Assembly (NCBI GenBank): GCA_003170275.1
Contig: PNAM01000110.1
Coordinates: forward strand, 62,001-126,000
DNA: 64,000 bases
Origin: Myxococcales bacterium
Lineage (GTDB): Bacteria; Myxococcota_A; Polyangia; Palsa-1104
Direction of reading: 5' to 3'
Positions 1-12,467 of this stretch are shown piece after piece (positions within the stretch are counted from its first letter, which is position 1; every line of letters begins with the position of its first letter). A program made the translations under genes and the position numbers. The notes beneath the pieces are model-generated. The model searched no databases. It was not told where the DNA came from and was given only the letters and a program-made list of their open reading frames with translations.

Positions 1-1338
1 GTGCACGCGATCGGTGGTCGGCAGGATCTCGGCGAGCAGCGCGTGGCCGCTCTCGTGGTGCGCGACGATCTCCTTCTCGCGCAGGTTCATGCAGCGGCCC
101 TTCTTCTCCAGGCCCGCCAGCGTGCGCTCGATGGCCTCGTTGATCTCGGCCTGCCCGACCTCTTCCCGTCCGCGACGCGCGGCGAGCAGCGCCGCTTCAT
201 TGATGAGGTTGGCGAGATCGGCGCCCGACATGCCCGGCGTGAGCGATGCGACGCGCGGCAGGCTCACGTCGGCGCCGAACTTCACGCCATGCGCGTGCAC
301 CTGCAGGATCGCCTGGCGCCCCTTGACGTCCGGGCGGTCGACGAGCACCTGCCGATCGAAACGACCTGGCCGCATCAGCGCCGAGTCGAGGATCTCCGGC
401 CGGTTGGTGGCGGCCATGATCATCAGGCCCTTCTTGGCGTCGAAGCCGTCCATCTCCGCGAGCAGCTGGTTGAGCGTCTGCTCGCGCTCGTCGTGGCCCG
501 CCATGTTGCCCGAGCCGCGCGCCTTGCCGACCGCGTCCAGCTCGTCGATGAAGACGATGCACGGCGCCTTGGCCTGCGCCTGCATGAACAGATCGCGCAC
601 GCGCGCCGCGCCCACGCCGACGAACATCTCGACGAAGTCCGAGCCGGTGAGCGAGAAGAACGGCACCTTGGCCTCGCCGGCCACCGCGCGCGCGAGCAGC
701 GTCTTGCCGGTGCCCGGTGGGCCGACCAGGATCACGCCCTTGGGAATGCGCGCGCCGAGCGCGTGGAACTTCGCCGGGTTGGAGAGGAAGTCGACGATCT
801 CACGCAGCTCGTCGACCGCTTCGTCGACACCGGCGACGTCCTTGAACGTGACTCCCGTCCCTTCCTCGGCGACCAGCTTGGCCTTGGAGCGCCCGATCGC
901 CATCATCCCCGGGCCGGGCTTCATGCGCCGCAGCACCAGCATCCAGAACCCGCCCAGCAGCAACATCGGCAGCAGCCACACCATGAACAGCGACCCGAAC
1001 CAGTCGCCCTCCTGCATGCCGCGGTACTTGACGTGCTTGGCGTCGAGCAGCTTGACCAGCTCGGGATCCTCGACGCGGTTCACCAGCCACTTTTCGCCCC
1101 GCTTGCGCGCCGGCTCGTCCGACGGAAGGGCGCGGATGTGCTCCTTGGACAGCTCGACCTCGCCGACCTGTCCCGCCTCGAGCTTTTGCTTGAGCTCACT
1201 ATAAGGAATCGTGGCGGCAGCGGTGGTCGGACGGGCGAAGTACAGGACCGCAAAAACTCCGAGTAATCCGTACAGAACCCACGTCCGCCGGGAACTTCCT
1301 GTCTCTGCTGGTGGACGTGTCTTGGTCGGTGTGGGCAT
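1..1338 (-). CDS. ftsH: ATP-dependent zinc metalloprotease FtsH (N-terminal 446 residues; cut by window edge)
   Basis: Membrane-anchored AAA+ protease that extracts and degrades misfolded membrane proteins and regulatory substrates. Two membrane segments (about residues 20-36 and 115-137) bracket the extracytoplasmic part. Walker A GPPGTGKT lies at 206-213, Walker B IVFIDELD at 261-268, and the second region of homology with its arginine fingers (RPGRFDR) at 323-329. The zinc motif HESGH is at 428-432, so the reading stops just inside the protease domain; the rest of the roughly 620-650 aa protein lies outside the window. The ATG at 1338 is the first good start and gives the usual short cytoplasmic N-terminus. 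The divergent receiver gene starts 116 bp away, so this gap should hold the ftsH promoter. Family assignment is certain. Confidence 0.96.
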   Translation of the reverse strand, partial: MPTPTKTRPPAETGSSRRTWVLYGLLGVFAVLYFARPTTAAATIPYSELKQKLEAGQVGEVELSKEHIRALPSDEPARKRGEKWLVNRVEDPELVKLLDAKHVKYRGMQEGDWFGSLFMVWLLPMLLLGGFWMLVLRRMKPGPGMMAIGRSKAKLVAEEGTGVTFKDVAGVDEAVDELREIVDFLSNPAKFHALGARIPKGVILVGPPGTGKTLLARAVAGEAKVPFFSLTGSDFVEMFVGVGAARVRDLFMQAQAKAPCIVFIDELDAVGKARGSGNMAGHDEREQTLNQLLAEMDGFDAKKGLMIMAATNRPEILDSALMRPGRFDRQVLVDRPDVKGRQAILQVHAHGVKFGADVSLPRVASLTPGMSGADLANLINEAALLAARRGREEVGQAEINEAIERTLAGLEKKGRCMNLREKEIVAHHESGHALLAEILPTTDRVH

Positions 1339-1454
1339 CTAGCCTCCGCGCAATGCGTACCTACATCCTCAAAGCGAGATGCGTGCCGACTCTACGGGCG
1401 GCACATCGCTTGCTAGATACGAAAGTGGTGGGCACCTGCCCGCGGGGACGAGGT

Positions 1455-1838
1455 GTGACGGTGAGAACCATTTTCGTGGTCGACGACGATCCCGATCAGG
1501 CCGAGATTCTGGCCCAGGCGTTGGCCGGACGGGGGCGCCGGGTGCGCGCGTTCTCCGATCCGATCCGCGCGCTCGCCGCGCTCGCGAGCGAGGACGTGGA
1601 CCTGCTGATCGCAGACCTCTCGATGCCCTGGATCGACGGCAAGGACGTGGTCGCGTCCGCCCACGTGCGGCGTCCAGACCTGCCGGTGTTCATGGTGTCG
1701 GGCTACGCGCGCGGCGCCGAGATCGCCGCCGAGGTGGGCGTCCCGTTCTTCTCGAAGCCGGTCGATCTGGAGGGGCTACGCAGCGCAGTCGAGCGCACCC
1801 TCGACGGCCTGCAGCCTTCCACCTCCGCCGGCCGCTAA
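1455..1838 (+). CDS. Single-domain response regulator (receiver only)
   Basis: A 127-aa CheY/Spo0F-like receiver without an output domain. The acidic pocket is at D10-D12, the phosphoacceptor is D54 (in LLIADLSMPW), the switch residue is S82 and the conserved lysine is K101 (FFSKP). It would pass phosphate to a partner protein or act by phosphorylation-dependent binding. The frame is open further upstream, but the receiver fold begins at the GTG chosen here; a second GTG at 1461 is equally possible and has GAGG at a suitable distance. It runs convergently into the NtrC-type gene with 4 bp between stop codons. The partner kinase cannot be deduced. Confidence 0.85.
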   Translation: MTVRTIFVVDDDPDQAEILAQALAGRGRRVRAFSDPIRALAALASEDVDLLIADLSMPWIDGKDVVASAHVRRPDLPVFMVSGYARGAEIAAEVGVPFFSKPVDLEGLRSAVERTLDGLQPSTSAGR

Positions 1839-1842
1839 CCGC

Positions 1843-3219
<1,377 letters not shown>

Positions 3220-3314
3220 CTTTACTGCCTCCTGGCGCGTCTGACCAAGCAAGCGCCAAGCCACCAACTGGAGGGGCGGGTTGTCCGGGCTTCGGGCGGG
3301 CGGTGCGCCAGGAA

Positions 3315-3329
3315 TGCACGCATCGTGCA
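3315..3329. promoter_or_regulatory. Inverted repeat in divergent promoter region
   Basis: TGCACG-CAT-CGTGCA, a perfect 6-bp inverted repeat with a 3-bp spacer. It lies between the NtrC-type gene and the RpoH-like sigma gene. It looks like a site for a dimeric regulator; the regulator is not known. Confidence 0.45.
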
Positions 3330-3337
3330 CATGCGAG

Positions 3338-3349
3338 ACAGTCGACTGT
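3338..3349. promoter_or_regulatory. 12-bp perfect palindrome next to an AT-rich promoter-like stretch
   Basis: ACAGTCGACTGT is self-complementary and is followed directly by the AT-rich TATAAAATA at 3349-3357, unusual in this GC-rich DNA. The AT stretch resembles a -10 element for the plus-strand sigma gene, which would place the palindrome against the promoter as an operator. No convincing -35 hexamer is visible. Confidence 0.45.
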
Positions 3350-3419
3350 ATAAAATATGCCAGCCAAAGATTCGGAGCATGCGGGGTTTCCGGCATGAGC
3401 GCTGCAGCACCAGGAGGCA

Positions 3420-4286
3420 ATGGCACTGCATTCAAGCCAACGCTCCGAAGCTGGGATTCCGGGCCCCCTGAGCTCGTATCTCAATCGCATCGATGAATAT
3501 GCGCTGCTGACGCCCGATGAGGAGCGACGGCTGGCCCAACGCGCGCGTCGCTTCGGCGACAAGAACGCCGCCTCGCGGCTGGCGCTGGGAAACCTGCGCT
3601 TCGTCGTGAAGATCGCGTTCGAGTACCGCACCTACGGCGTGCGCCTGCTCGATCTGATCCAGGAGGGGAACGTCGGGCTGCTGGTGGCGGTCGAGCGCTT
3701 CGACCCGGAGCGCGGCAACCGGCTGACCACCTACGCGGTGTGGTGGATCCGCGCGTACATCCAGGAATACATTCGTCGCTCGTGGTCGCTGGTGCGGTTC
3801 GGCACCACGCGCGCCGAGCAGCGCTGCTTCTATCGGCTGCGGCGCGAGCGCCAGCTGCTGGAGCGCGGCGGCGGCAAGGCCGATCCCGACAAGCTGGCCG
3901 CGGCGCTCGGCATCGGCCGCGCCGAGCTCGAGACGATCGAGTCGCGCATCACCCGCCGCGACATGTCGCTCGACGATCCGGCCTACGTCGACACCGACGA
4001 GACGCGCGGCGATCGCATCGCCGACGACAAGCCCGGCCCCGAGTCGACGCTCGCCGAGCACGAGCTCTCCGACGCGTCGCGCGAGCAAATTCGCGCGGCT
4101 CTGGACGGTCTCGATCCGCGTGAGCGGGCGATTCTCTCGAAGCGCTACCTCGCGCCGAAGCCGGCGACGCTCAAGGAGCTGGGGGTGTCGTTTGGGATCT
4201 CGCGCGAGCGCGTGCGGCAGCTGGAGTCGCGGGCGAAGGCGAAGTTGCGCGAGTCGCTAGCGCCGCTGTGGGAGCTGCAGGGGTAG
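3420..4286 (+). CDS. RNA polymerase sigma factor, RpoH (sigma-32)-like
   Basis: A 288-aa primary-like sigma-70-family protein with regions 1.2, 2, 3 and 4 but no long N-terminal 1.1 region. Region 2 carries DLIQEGNVGLL and the YAVWWIRAYI melting/-10 helix. The following stretch TTRAEQRCFYRLRR matches the position of the RpoH box. Region 4.2 ends with GISRERVRQLESRAKAKLR. This makes it a heat-shock/alternative sigma of the RpoH type, of which myxobacteria carry several paralogues (SigB/SigC type), so no symbol is given. The start has AGGAGG only two bases upstream of ATG, a tight spacing. A possible hairpin follows the stop, then the RAYT element. Confidence 0.9.
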   Translation: MALHSSQRSEAGIPGPLSSYLNRIDEYALLTPDEERRLAQRARRFGDKNAASRLALGNLRFVVKIAFEYRTYGVRLLDLIQEGNVGLLVAVERFDPERGNRLTTYAVWWIRAYIQEYIRRSWSLVRFGTTRAEQRCFYRLRRERQLLERGGGKADPDKLAAALGIGRAELETIESRITRRDMSLDDPAYVDTDETRGDRIADDKPGPESTLAEHELSDASREQIRAALDGLDPRERAILSKRYLAPKPATLKELGVSFGISRERVRQLESRAKAKLRESLAPLWELQG

Positions 4287-4326
4287 CGCCCGCGGAGCGC
4301 CCGCGAAGGCGGGTGCGTAGCGGGCG
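4287..4326 (+). terminator. Nested GC hairpin after the sigma gene, without a U-tract
   Basis: Directly after the stop codon, CGCCCGC (4287-4293) can pair with GCGGGCG (4320-4326), enclosing a second hairpin CCCGC-GAAG-GCGGG (4300-4313). There is no run of T, so if it terminates transcription it is not a canonical intrinsic terminator. It abuts the left arm of the RAYT element and may instead belong to the repeat. Confidence 0.3.
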
Positions 4327-4524
4327 TCTGGGAAGCGGACGGCTGTGGAAGTGCGGGCACGAGGTTCCGGAATTGCCGTGAGGGGGCGCGGGGCGGGTGG
4401 TTGGTGGCCTGCGCGGGCGGTTGAACGCGGGTGGGGGCGGTGCGGGGCGACGGGGTGTCGGTAATGTGCTGCACGTGGCTGGTTCAGGTTTACCGGTGCG
4501 GAGCGGTTGTGAAGGCAGTGGGCG
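4326..4524 (+). repeat. Left arm of 199-bp inverted repeat
   Basis: Reads base for base, without gaps, against the reverse complement of 5199-5397. By eye the identity is about 85% overall and higher in the inner half nearest the transposase, where a long stretch including GTAATGTGCTGCACGTGGCT is identical. The arm is very G-rich on this strand. Confidence 0.85.
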
Positions 4525-4526
4525 TT

Positions 4527-5132
4527 TCAGCTTGGAGCTGGCGCTGCTGTTTGGAGGAGCCAGGTACGTGGCGGTTGGGTGAGGTCGGGGAAGCGGGTGG
4601 CGGAAGAGTAGGGATCGAGGAAGCCGGCGGGGAGCAGCTGGCCGAGCTTGGTCATGTGTTTTTGGTAGTTGGTGTGCACGTAGCGGAGCGCGTAAGCGGT
4701 CTGAGTCGGGCTGCGCAGGGTGCGCGCGTGATAGCGGTCGGTGAACACCTTTCCGCGACGACCCATCACCCGGTTTAGTGCCTTCGCCATTCGGATGGTG
4801 AGCCCCTGAATCCCGCGGGCGAGGCATTTCTCGTCCTCGGCCTCGACGATGAAGTGCAGGTGATTGCCCTGCACCGAAAACTCGTTCATCTGGAATCCAA
4901 ACCGGTCGCGCCCCTTCCGAAAAGCCGCCTGCAGCGCCCGGAAACACCGCTGTGACCGCAGATTCCAAACATGTTCTTTCACCCGCATCGTCACCAACAC
5001 GGGAAATCGCCGCTTCAGCACCTCCCGCCGCAAATGCGAAACGCCCGGTTTCCCCGGCACGTTCGGCGGTCGCCCTCGCAGCTCCTTCTTCCGCCGCCGA
5101 GTCCTCAGTCCAAGTCGAAGCTGCGTCACCAA
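4527..5132 (-). CDS. REP-associated tyrosine transposase (IS200/Y1 HUH family)
   Basis: A 201-aa single-strand DNA transposase-like nuclease. The HUH metal motif is HLH at 91-93 (in QGNHLHFIVEAE). The catalytic tyrosine is probably Y151 in ALRYVHTNYQKH, followed by the common C-terminal DPYSSA signature at 173-178. Basic residues crowd the first 50 positions. It stands alone on the minus strand between two 199-bp inverted arms, the usual RAYT layout in which the enzyme acts on REP-like hairpins. The frame is intact and both active-site motifs are present, so it may be functional. The start gives the full family N-terminus. Confidence 0.88.
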   Translation of the reverse strand: MVTQLRLGLRTRRRKKELRGRPPNVPGKPGVSHLRREVLKRRFPVLVTMRVKEHVWNLRSQRCFRALQAAFRKGRDRFGFQMNEFSVQGNHLHFIVEAEDEKCLARGIQGLTIRMAKALNRVMGRRGKVFTDRYHARTLRSPTQTAYALRYVHTNYQKHMTKLGQLLPAGFLDPYSSATRFPDLTQPPRTWLLQTAAPAPS

Positions 5133-5198
5133 GACAATTTAGCACTAATTATTCTCATGTCAATCCAAAACGACCAAAACCGCCCAAAACTCCGCCGG

Positions 5199-5397
5199 CG
5201 CCCACTGTCTTCACAACCGCCCCGCGCCAGTAAGCCTGAACCAGCCACGTGCAGCACATTACCGACACCCCTCCGCCCCGCACCACCCCCACCCGCGTTC
5301 AACCGCCCGCACAGGCCACCACCCCCGCGACCCGCGCCCCCTTCGGCAACTCTGAAGCTACGTGCCTCGCTCCTCCAAAGCCTCCCGCTTCCCAGAC
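5199..5397 (-). repeat. Right arm of 199-bp inverted repeat
   Basis: Inverted partner of 4326-4524 with the same length. Its outer 40 bases (5358-5397) form the last codons and stop codon of otsB, so the arm borders the phosphatase gene without a gap. Confidence 0.85.
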
Positions 5398-6182
5398 CCC
5401 CGCACCCCCGCCAGCGCCTCGAGCAATCCCAACGCATCGTCCACACTCTTCGCCTCATATCCCGCCGCGCTCTCGACGTCGGCACCATCGGTCACGCGCA
5501 CGCCGATCCCACGCCCGCCCAGCGCGCGGAAGCCATCCTCGTCCGTCACGTCGTCCCCAACGAACAGCGCGTTGCAGTCCGCGTCCCAATCCTCGCCGTG
5601 CGCAGCGCGCAGCACGTGCAAAATAGCGTCCCCCTTATGCCGCGCGCCCCGCGGCCGGATCTCGACGATCCGCTTCCCCCGGTAGCTCTCCAGCGTCGTC
5701 TCTGCCGCCGCCATCGCGCACACCTCGGCTTCGAGCGCTTCCCGCGCGCGCTCGTCTTGTACCAGGCGGGTGTGCACGCACAGTGAGATCCCCTTGCGCT
5801 CGAGCACCACGTCGGGGCGCGTGCCCACGAGCTGCGCCAGCGCCGCGCCCAGCCGCGCGATCGCCGGGCGCGCCTGCGTGGCCACCGAATCTTCCTCGCG
5901 CTCGCCGTCGACGATCAGCTCCATGCCGTGATTGCCCACGTACGAGACGCCCGGCACGGGCACCTTGCGGGCCAACGTCTCGACGGTGCGGCCGCTGACG
6001 ATCACCACCGTCGTGTGCGGTCGCGCCACCAGCCGCTCGAGCACCGCGCGCGCGCGATCCGGTAGGAACGCGGCGTCGGGTGTCGGCGCGATCGGCGAGA
6101 GGGTCCCGTCAAAGTCGAGGAACAGGTGCAGATGGCGGCGCGTGCCGACCTGCTCGAGCAGGCCGGCGGACCAGGGTTTCAC
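5358..6182 (-). CDS. otsB: Trehalose-6-phosphate phosphatase
   Basis: A 274-aa HAD-superfamily phosphatase that releases trehalose from trehalose-6-phosphate, the second step of the OtsA/OtsB pathway for osmotic and stress protection. The nucleophile motif is FLDFDGTLSP near residue 21-30, motif II is VSGR, a conserved GNHG follows, and the metal-binding motif is FVGDDVTDEDGF near the C-terminus. The start is GTG at 6182; the open frame upstream is composition noise overlapping the TPR gene. The last 13 or so codons lie in the arm of the neighbouring RAYT element and may be a replaced tail. It is the last gene of an apparent htrA-TPR-otsB operon; no otsA is in the window. Confidence 0.92.
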   Translation of the reverse strand: MKPWSAGLLEQVGTRRHLHLFLDFDGTLSPIAPTPDAAFLPDRARAVLERLVARPHTTVVIVSGRTVETLARKVPVPGVSYVGNHGMELIVDGEREEDSVATQARPAIARLGAALAQLVGTRPDVVLERKGISLCVHTRLVQDERAREALEAEVCAMAAAETTLESYRGKRIVEIRPRGARHKGDAILHVLRAAHGEDWDADCNALFVGDDVTDEDGFRALGGRGIGVRVTDGADVESAAGYEAKSVDDALGLLEALAGVRGSGKREALEERGT

Positions 6183-6199
6183 GCGCCGACGATAACACT

Positions 6200-6724
6200 C
6201 TACTGATCGTGCTGTGGTCGCGTCGCGGTCGAGCCGAACGGAAACGGCCCCTTCAGGTTGGCGGCGCGCAGCTCGCCGTCGAGGTGATTCTTGGCGATGT
6301 CCACCGACGTCTGCTCGGACTCGAAGCGTTGCGCGAAGCGGATGTACTCGTGCCACGCGCCTGCCGCGACGGCCGGATCGCCCGTGGCTTCCTGCGCGAG
6401 CGCGATCCCGTACAGGCACTTGGCCTGGTTGGGCTCATCGCCGGAGCTGAACAGATTCATCGCCGCGCGATACTCGCCGGACGCCTCGTCGAAGCGACCG
6501 CTCTCGCGCAGCACCACGCCGAGGTTGTAGTGCGCCTCGGCCTCGTTCGGATCCTTGGCGATGGCCGCCCGCAGCGGCGCCTCCGCTTCGGAAACGCGGC
6601 CCTGCACGATCAGCGCGGTGGCCTTGTTGACCTTCGCCTCGGCCGGCGGAAGTATGACGTTTGCAAAAGCGACCCCTGGCACGGCCAGGACGCCGGCCAC
6701 CATCAGGGCCAATGAGAATCGCAT
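6200..6724 (-). CDS. Exported TPR-repeat protein
   Basis: A 174-aa protein with a signal peptide (residues 1-21, cleavage likely after VAFA) and about three tetratricopeptide repeats, for example EAEAHYNLGVVLRESGRFDEA. No catalytic motif is seen; it is probably a periplasmic protein-interaction scaffold. It lies 57 bp downstream of htrA and 17 bp upstream of otsB on the same strand. The Shine-Dalgarno sequence is near-perfect (AAGGAGGT) but sits with the AUG inside the 3' arm of a strong hairpin (6724-6759), suggesting controlled translation. Specific function unknown. Confidence 0.82.
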   Translation of the reverse strand: MRFSLALMVAGVLAVPGVAFANVILPPAEAKVNKATALIVQGRVSEAEAPLRAAIAKDPNEAEAHYNLGVVLRESGRFDEASGEYRAAMNLFSSGDEPNQAKCLYGIALAQEATGDPAVAAGAWHEYIRFAQRFESEQTSVDIAKNHLDGELRAANLKGPFPFGSTATRPQHDQ

Positions 6725-6759
6725 TCTCCACCTCCTTCAAGGTTCACGAAGGTGGAGAA
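6724..6759 (-). promoter_or_regulatory. RNA hairpin sequestering the Shine-Dalgarno and start of the TPR gene
   Basis: In the minus-strand transcript the arm UUCUCCACCUUC (from 6759-6748) can pair with GAAGGAGGUGGAGAA (6738-6724), leaving a three-base GAG bulge and a nine-base loop. The 3' arm contains the whole Shine-Dalgarno and reaches the A of the AUG. Twelve paired bases make this strong. It could be a translational switch, an RNA thermometer, or an attenuator between htrA and the TPR gene. Confidence 0.6.
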
Positions 6760-6781
6760 GCGAAGTTCGTGCCGGTTTCGT

Positions 6782-8332
6782 TTACGGGTTGGGGAGAACC
6801 ATGAACAGCGCGGAATCGCCGCGCTTGAGGCGGAGCAGGTGACCGCCCGCCCGCTCGGATCCGAGCAGCCGACCGGCCTCTTCCGTCGAGACGATCGGCT
6901 TGCGATCGACCTCGAGCAGCACGTCGCCCTCGCGGACGCCCGCTTCCTGGGCAGGCGAGCCCTCGCGCACCGAGCCGACCACCACGCCGCGCGTACCCTT
7001 GCCGACGCCCAGCCGCTCGGCGAGCTCGGGCGTGAGCGGCTGCAGCCCGAGGCCGAGCTTGGCCTTCGACGCGCCCGCGTTCCCCGCGCGCGCCGCCTGC
7101 TGCTGGTCGCCCGCCATCTCCTGCGTGGTCGCCGCGAGCTTGAGGCTCTGCCCGTCGCGCCACACCGAGAGCTCGAGCTTCTGGCCGATCTTCTTGGTGA
7201 GCACCGTGCGCTGCACCGCCTTCGATCCGTCGACCGGCGCGCCGTCGACCGCGACGATCACGTCGCCCGGCTTGACGCCCGCCTTCTCCGCCGCGGAGCC
7301 GGGCTCGATCTGCCCGACCAACGCGCCCTTGGCCGGCGCCTTGCCGCCGAGCGTCTGCTGGATCTCCGAGGTGACGTCCTGCATGAGGATGCCGAGCTTG
7401 GGCCGGCGCACCTTGCCGCCCGAGATCAGCTGCTCGGCGATCGGCCGGAACATCGACGACGGCACCGCGAACCCGATGCCCGTGCCGATGCCGGCGATCA
7501 TCGTGTTGATCCCGATCACCTCGCCGTCGATGTCGACCAGCGGCCCGCCCGAGTTGCCGGGATTGATCGATGCGTCGGTCTGCAAGAAGTCCTCGTAGTG
7601 CGAGGGTCCCTGGAAGCCCGAGCGATTCTTGGCCGACAGCACCCCGACGGTGACCGTGTGATCGAGGCCGAACGGATTGCCGATCGCGATCACCCACTCG
7701 CCCACCTGCAGCTTGTCGGAGTCGCCCAGCTTGGCCGCGCGCACCTCGACGCCGTCGACCTTGACCACCGCCAGATCGGTCTTGGGATCGGTCCCCACCA
7801 CCTTGGCCTTGACCTCTTTGCCGTCGGAGAAGCTGACCTTCACCTCGTCGGCGTCCTCGACCACGTGGTTGTTGGTGAGGATGTAACCCTTCTGGTCGAT
7901 GACCACGCCCGAGCCGGTGCCGCGCTGCTTCGGCCCCTGCGCCTGCCCCTGGTCGTCATCGCCGTCGTTTCCCTGGCCCTGATCGCCGAAGAAACGCTCG
8001 AACGGGGTGCCCGAGAACGGGTTGCCGCCATTGCCGCCCATGCCGTGGTGCGCGCCGCGCATGCCCTTGACCGTCTTGGCCACGCTGATGCGCACCACCG
8101 ACGGGCTGAGCTGCGAGGCGACCTGCGAAAACGTGCGGCTGAGCATGCGCGCTTCGGAGACCTGCTCCTTGGACGGCGGCGGCAGGGCCGGCTTGGCCTC
8201 GGCCATCACCACAGGGGGGGCGGCCTGCGCCTGCGGCGACCAGCTCAACTTGACGTGTGAGATCGAGAACGCGCCCGCGGCACCTACCGCCACCAGCGCT
8301 ACGCCTCCCATGAGGCCCTTACGGATTGCCAT
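6782..8332 (-). CDS. htrA: Periplasmic serine protease HtrA/DegP with two PDZ domains
   Basis: A 516-aa envelope quality-control protease/chaperone. An N-terminal signal or anchor segment (about 6-24) precedes a Gly/Asp/Gln-rich loop (100-138). The trypsin-like domain has the triad H156 (TNNHVVED), D186 (KTDLAVV) and S261 (GNSGGP). Two PDZ domains follow at about 305-395 and 420-512. The start has AGGAGGAAAAG upstream of ATG. It is first in an operon with the TPR protein and otsB and is divergent from a sensor kinase, with 137 bp between the chosen starts. A stress-response role for the whole operon is plausible but inferred. Confidence 0.95.
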   Translation of the reverse strand: MAIRKGLMGGVALVAVGAAGAFSISHVKLSWSPQAQAAPPVVMAEAKPALPPPSKEQVSEARMLSRTFSQVASQLSPSVVRISVAKTVKGMRGAHHGMGGNGGNPFSGTPFERFFGDQGQGNDGDDDQGQAQGPKQRGTGSGVVIDQKGYILTNNHVVEDADEVKVSFSDGKEVKAKVVGTDPKTDLAVVKVDGVEVRAAKLGDSDKLQVGEWVIAIGNPFGLDHTVTVGVLSAKNRSGFQGPSHYEDFLQTDASINPGNSGGPLVDIDGEVIGINTMIAGIGTGIGFAVPSSMFRPIAEQLISGGKVRRPKLGILMQDVTSEIQQTLGGKAPAKGALVGQIEPGSAAEKAGVKPGDVIVAVDGAPVDGSKAVQRTVLTKKIGQKLELSVWRDGQSLKLAATTQEMAGDQQQAARAGNAGASKAKLGLGLQPLTPELAERLGVGKGTRGVVVGSVREGSPAQEAGVREGDVLLEVDRKPIVSTEEAGRLLGSERAGGHLLRLKRGDSALFMVLPNP

Positions 8333-8469
8333 CTCTTTTCCTCCTGTCTACTAAGACGTCCGGCCGTGCAAAACGTTCGCTACCAACACGTCATAACATG
8401 CCCACCGGGCAGGGTATTCCAGCGGGTCGCGGCGGGGGGCTTTTTGATCTACCCTTTCCAGCAGTTCCC

Positions 8470-11597
<3,128 letters not shown>

Positions 11598-11640
11598 TCA
11601 CTGGAATTTCCCGCTCGCGCCCCCATCTTCTACCTGCAGA

Positions 11641-12246
11641 ATGCTCGCCGCTCACGCTCCGCTGATCGCCGTCATCGCCGCGCTGCTCGTGGCGGGGCTG
11701 GGGGTGCCGATTCCAGAAGACCTGAGCCTGCTCACCGCGGGCTATCTGCTGTGGAATGGTGACGAACGGCTCTGGCTGGCGCTGCCGGCGTGCCTCTTGG
11801 CGATCGTGGTGGGCGACTCGGCGCTGTTCTGGCTCGGCTGGCACTTCGGCCCGCGCATCACGCAACATCGGTTGCTGCGCCACCGGCTCACCCCGGCGCG
11901 GCTCGCGCGCGTCGAAGCGCACTTCCGCAAGCACGGCAACAAGACGCTGATCGCCGCCCGCTTCGCCGCCGGCGCGCGCGCGCTGTTCTTCGTGGCCGCA
12001 GGCGCGATGAGGGTCTCGTACTGGCGCTTCCTCTTGCTCGACGGGCTGGCGGCGCTGGTCTCGGGCACCGCGTGGATCCTGATCGGCCGCCACTTCGGCG
12101 CGCAGATCGATTGGTTGCGTCACTTCGTGCACCACATCGAGCACATCGCGCTGGCGCTCTTGATCGCGAGCCTGGCCGCGTGGCTGCTCGCGCGCTTCTT
12201 CCGGCGCCGGCTGGCCGGTCCGCCCGACGGGGTCGAGGAAGCCTAG
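11641..12246 (+). CDS. DedA-family membrane protein
   Basis: A 201-aa integral membrane protein of the DedA/SNARE-associated superfamily, proteins linked to undecaprenyl-phosphate or phospholipid transport and to membrane homeostasis. The N-terminal re-entrant signature GLGVPIPEDLSLLTAGYL is followed by a transmembrane helix at the GDSALFWLGWHFG block. The FxRFxxGAR-type motif is present as AARFAAGARALFFVAAGAMR at about 100-119. Two further membrane spans lie near the C-terminus. The ATG at 11641 gives the normal family length; no strong ribosome site precedes it. It overlaps by 4 bp the 3' end of a small convergent gene. Confidence 0.88.
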   Translation: MLAAHAPLIAVIAALLVAGLGVPIPEDLSLLTAGYLLWNGDERLWLALPACLLAIVVGDSALFWLGWHFGPRITQHRLLRHRLTPARLARVEAHFRKHGNKTLIAARFAAGARALFFVAAGAMRVSYWRFLLLDGLAALVSGTAWILIGRHFGAQIDWLRHFVHHIEHIALALLIASLAAWLLARFFRRRLAGPPDGVEEA

Positions 12247-12467
12247 AGCCGCGTGGACGCTTCGTACAAGGTGCGCAGCGACGCGAACTGGCGCAGCACG
12301 TCGGCGCGCAGGTGCCACTCGTTCTCCGGCGGCTTCGAGCGCAGCGCGTAGACCTGCTCGGCGATCTCGTGCAGCGTCGAGGTGAGCGCGCCGGGGGGCT
12401 GGCGTTCCAGCCGGCGGTGCCAGGCCTCGAGCTCTCGTTCGTACATCTGCAGATCGAATTCGTTCAT
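12243..12467 (-). CDS. Small hypothetical protein (74 aa)
   Basis: A charged, helical 74-residue protein (MNEFDLQMYERELEAWHRRLE at the start, ending LRTLYEASTRL) without recognised family, cysteines or membrane segment. The regular leucine/glutamate/arginine pattern suggests a helical bundle or coiled coil. It runs convergently into DedA with a 4-bp overlap of the ends. Composition resembles the coding strands around it, which favours a real gene, but no ribosome binding site is evident. Confidence 0.5.
   Translation of the reverse strand: MNEFDLQMYERELEAWHRRLERQPPGALTSTLHEIAEQVYALRSKPPENEWHLRADVLRQFASLRTLYEASTRL

Larger units (their letters stand above)
4326..5397. mobile_element. RAYT (REP-associated tyrosine transposase) unit with long inverted arms
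   Basis: A 1,072-bp unit made of a Y1-type transposase gene (4527-5132, minus strand) flanked by two 199-bp arms in inverted orientation. The left arm ends within three bases of the transposase stop codon and the right arm begins 66 bp upstream of its start. RAYT genes are typically single-copy and flanked by short inverted REP sequences; here the arms are much longer. The right arm overlaps the 3' end of otsB. No target-site duplication is evident. Confidence 0.65.

Noticed and set aside
8398..8469. Longer N-terminus of the sensor kinase from ATG 8398
   Set aside because: No ribosome site, and the extra residues are Gly/Pro-rich and would precede the first membrane helix without reason.
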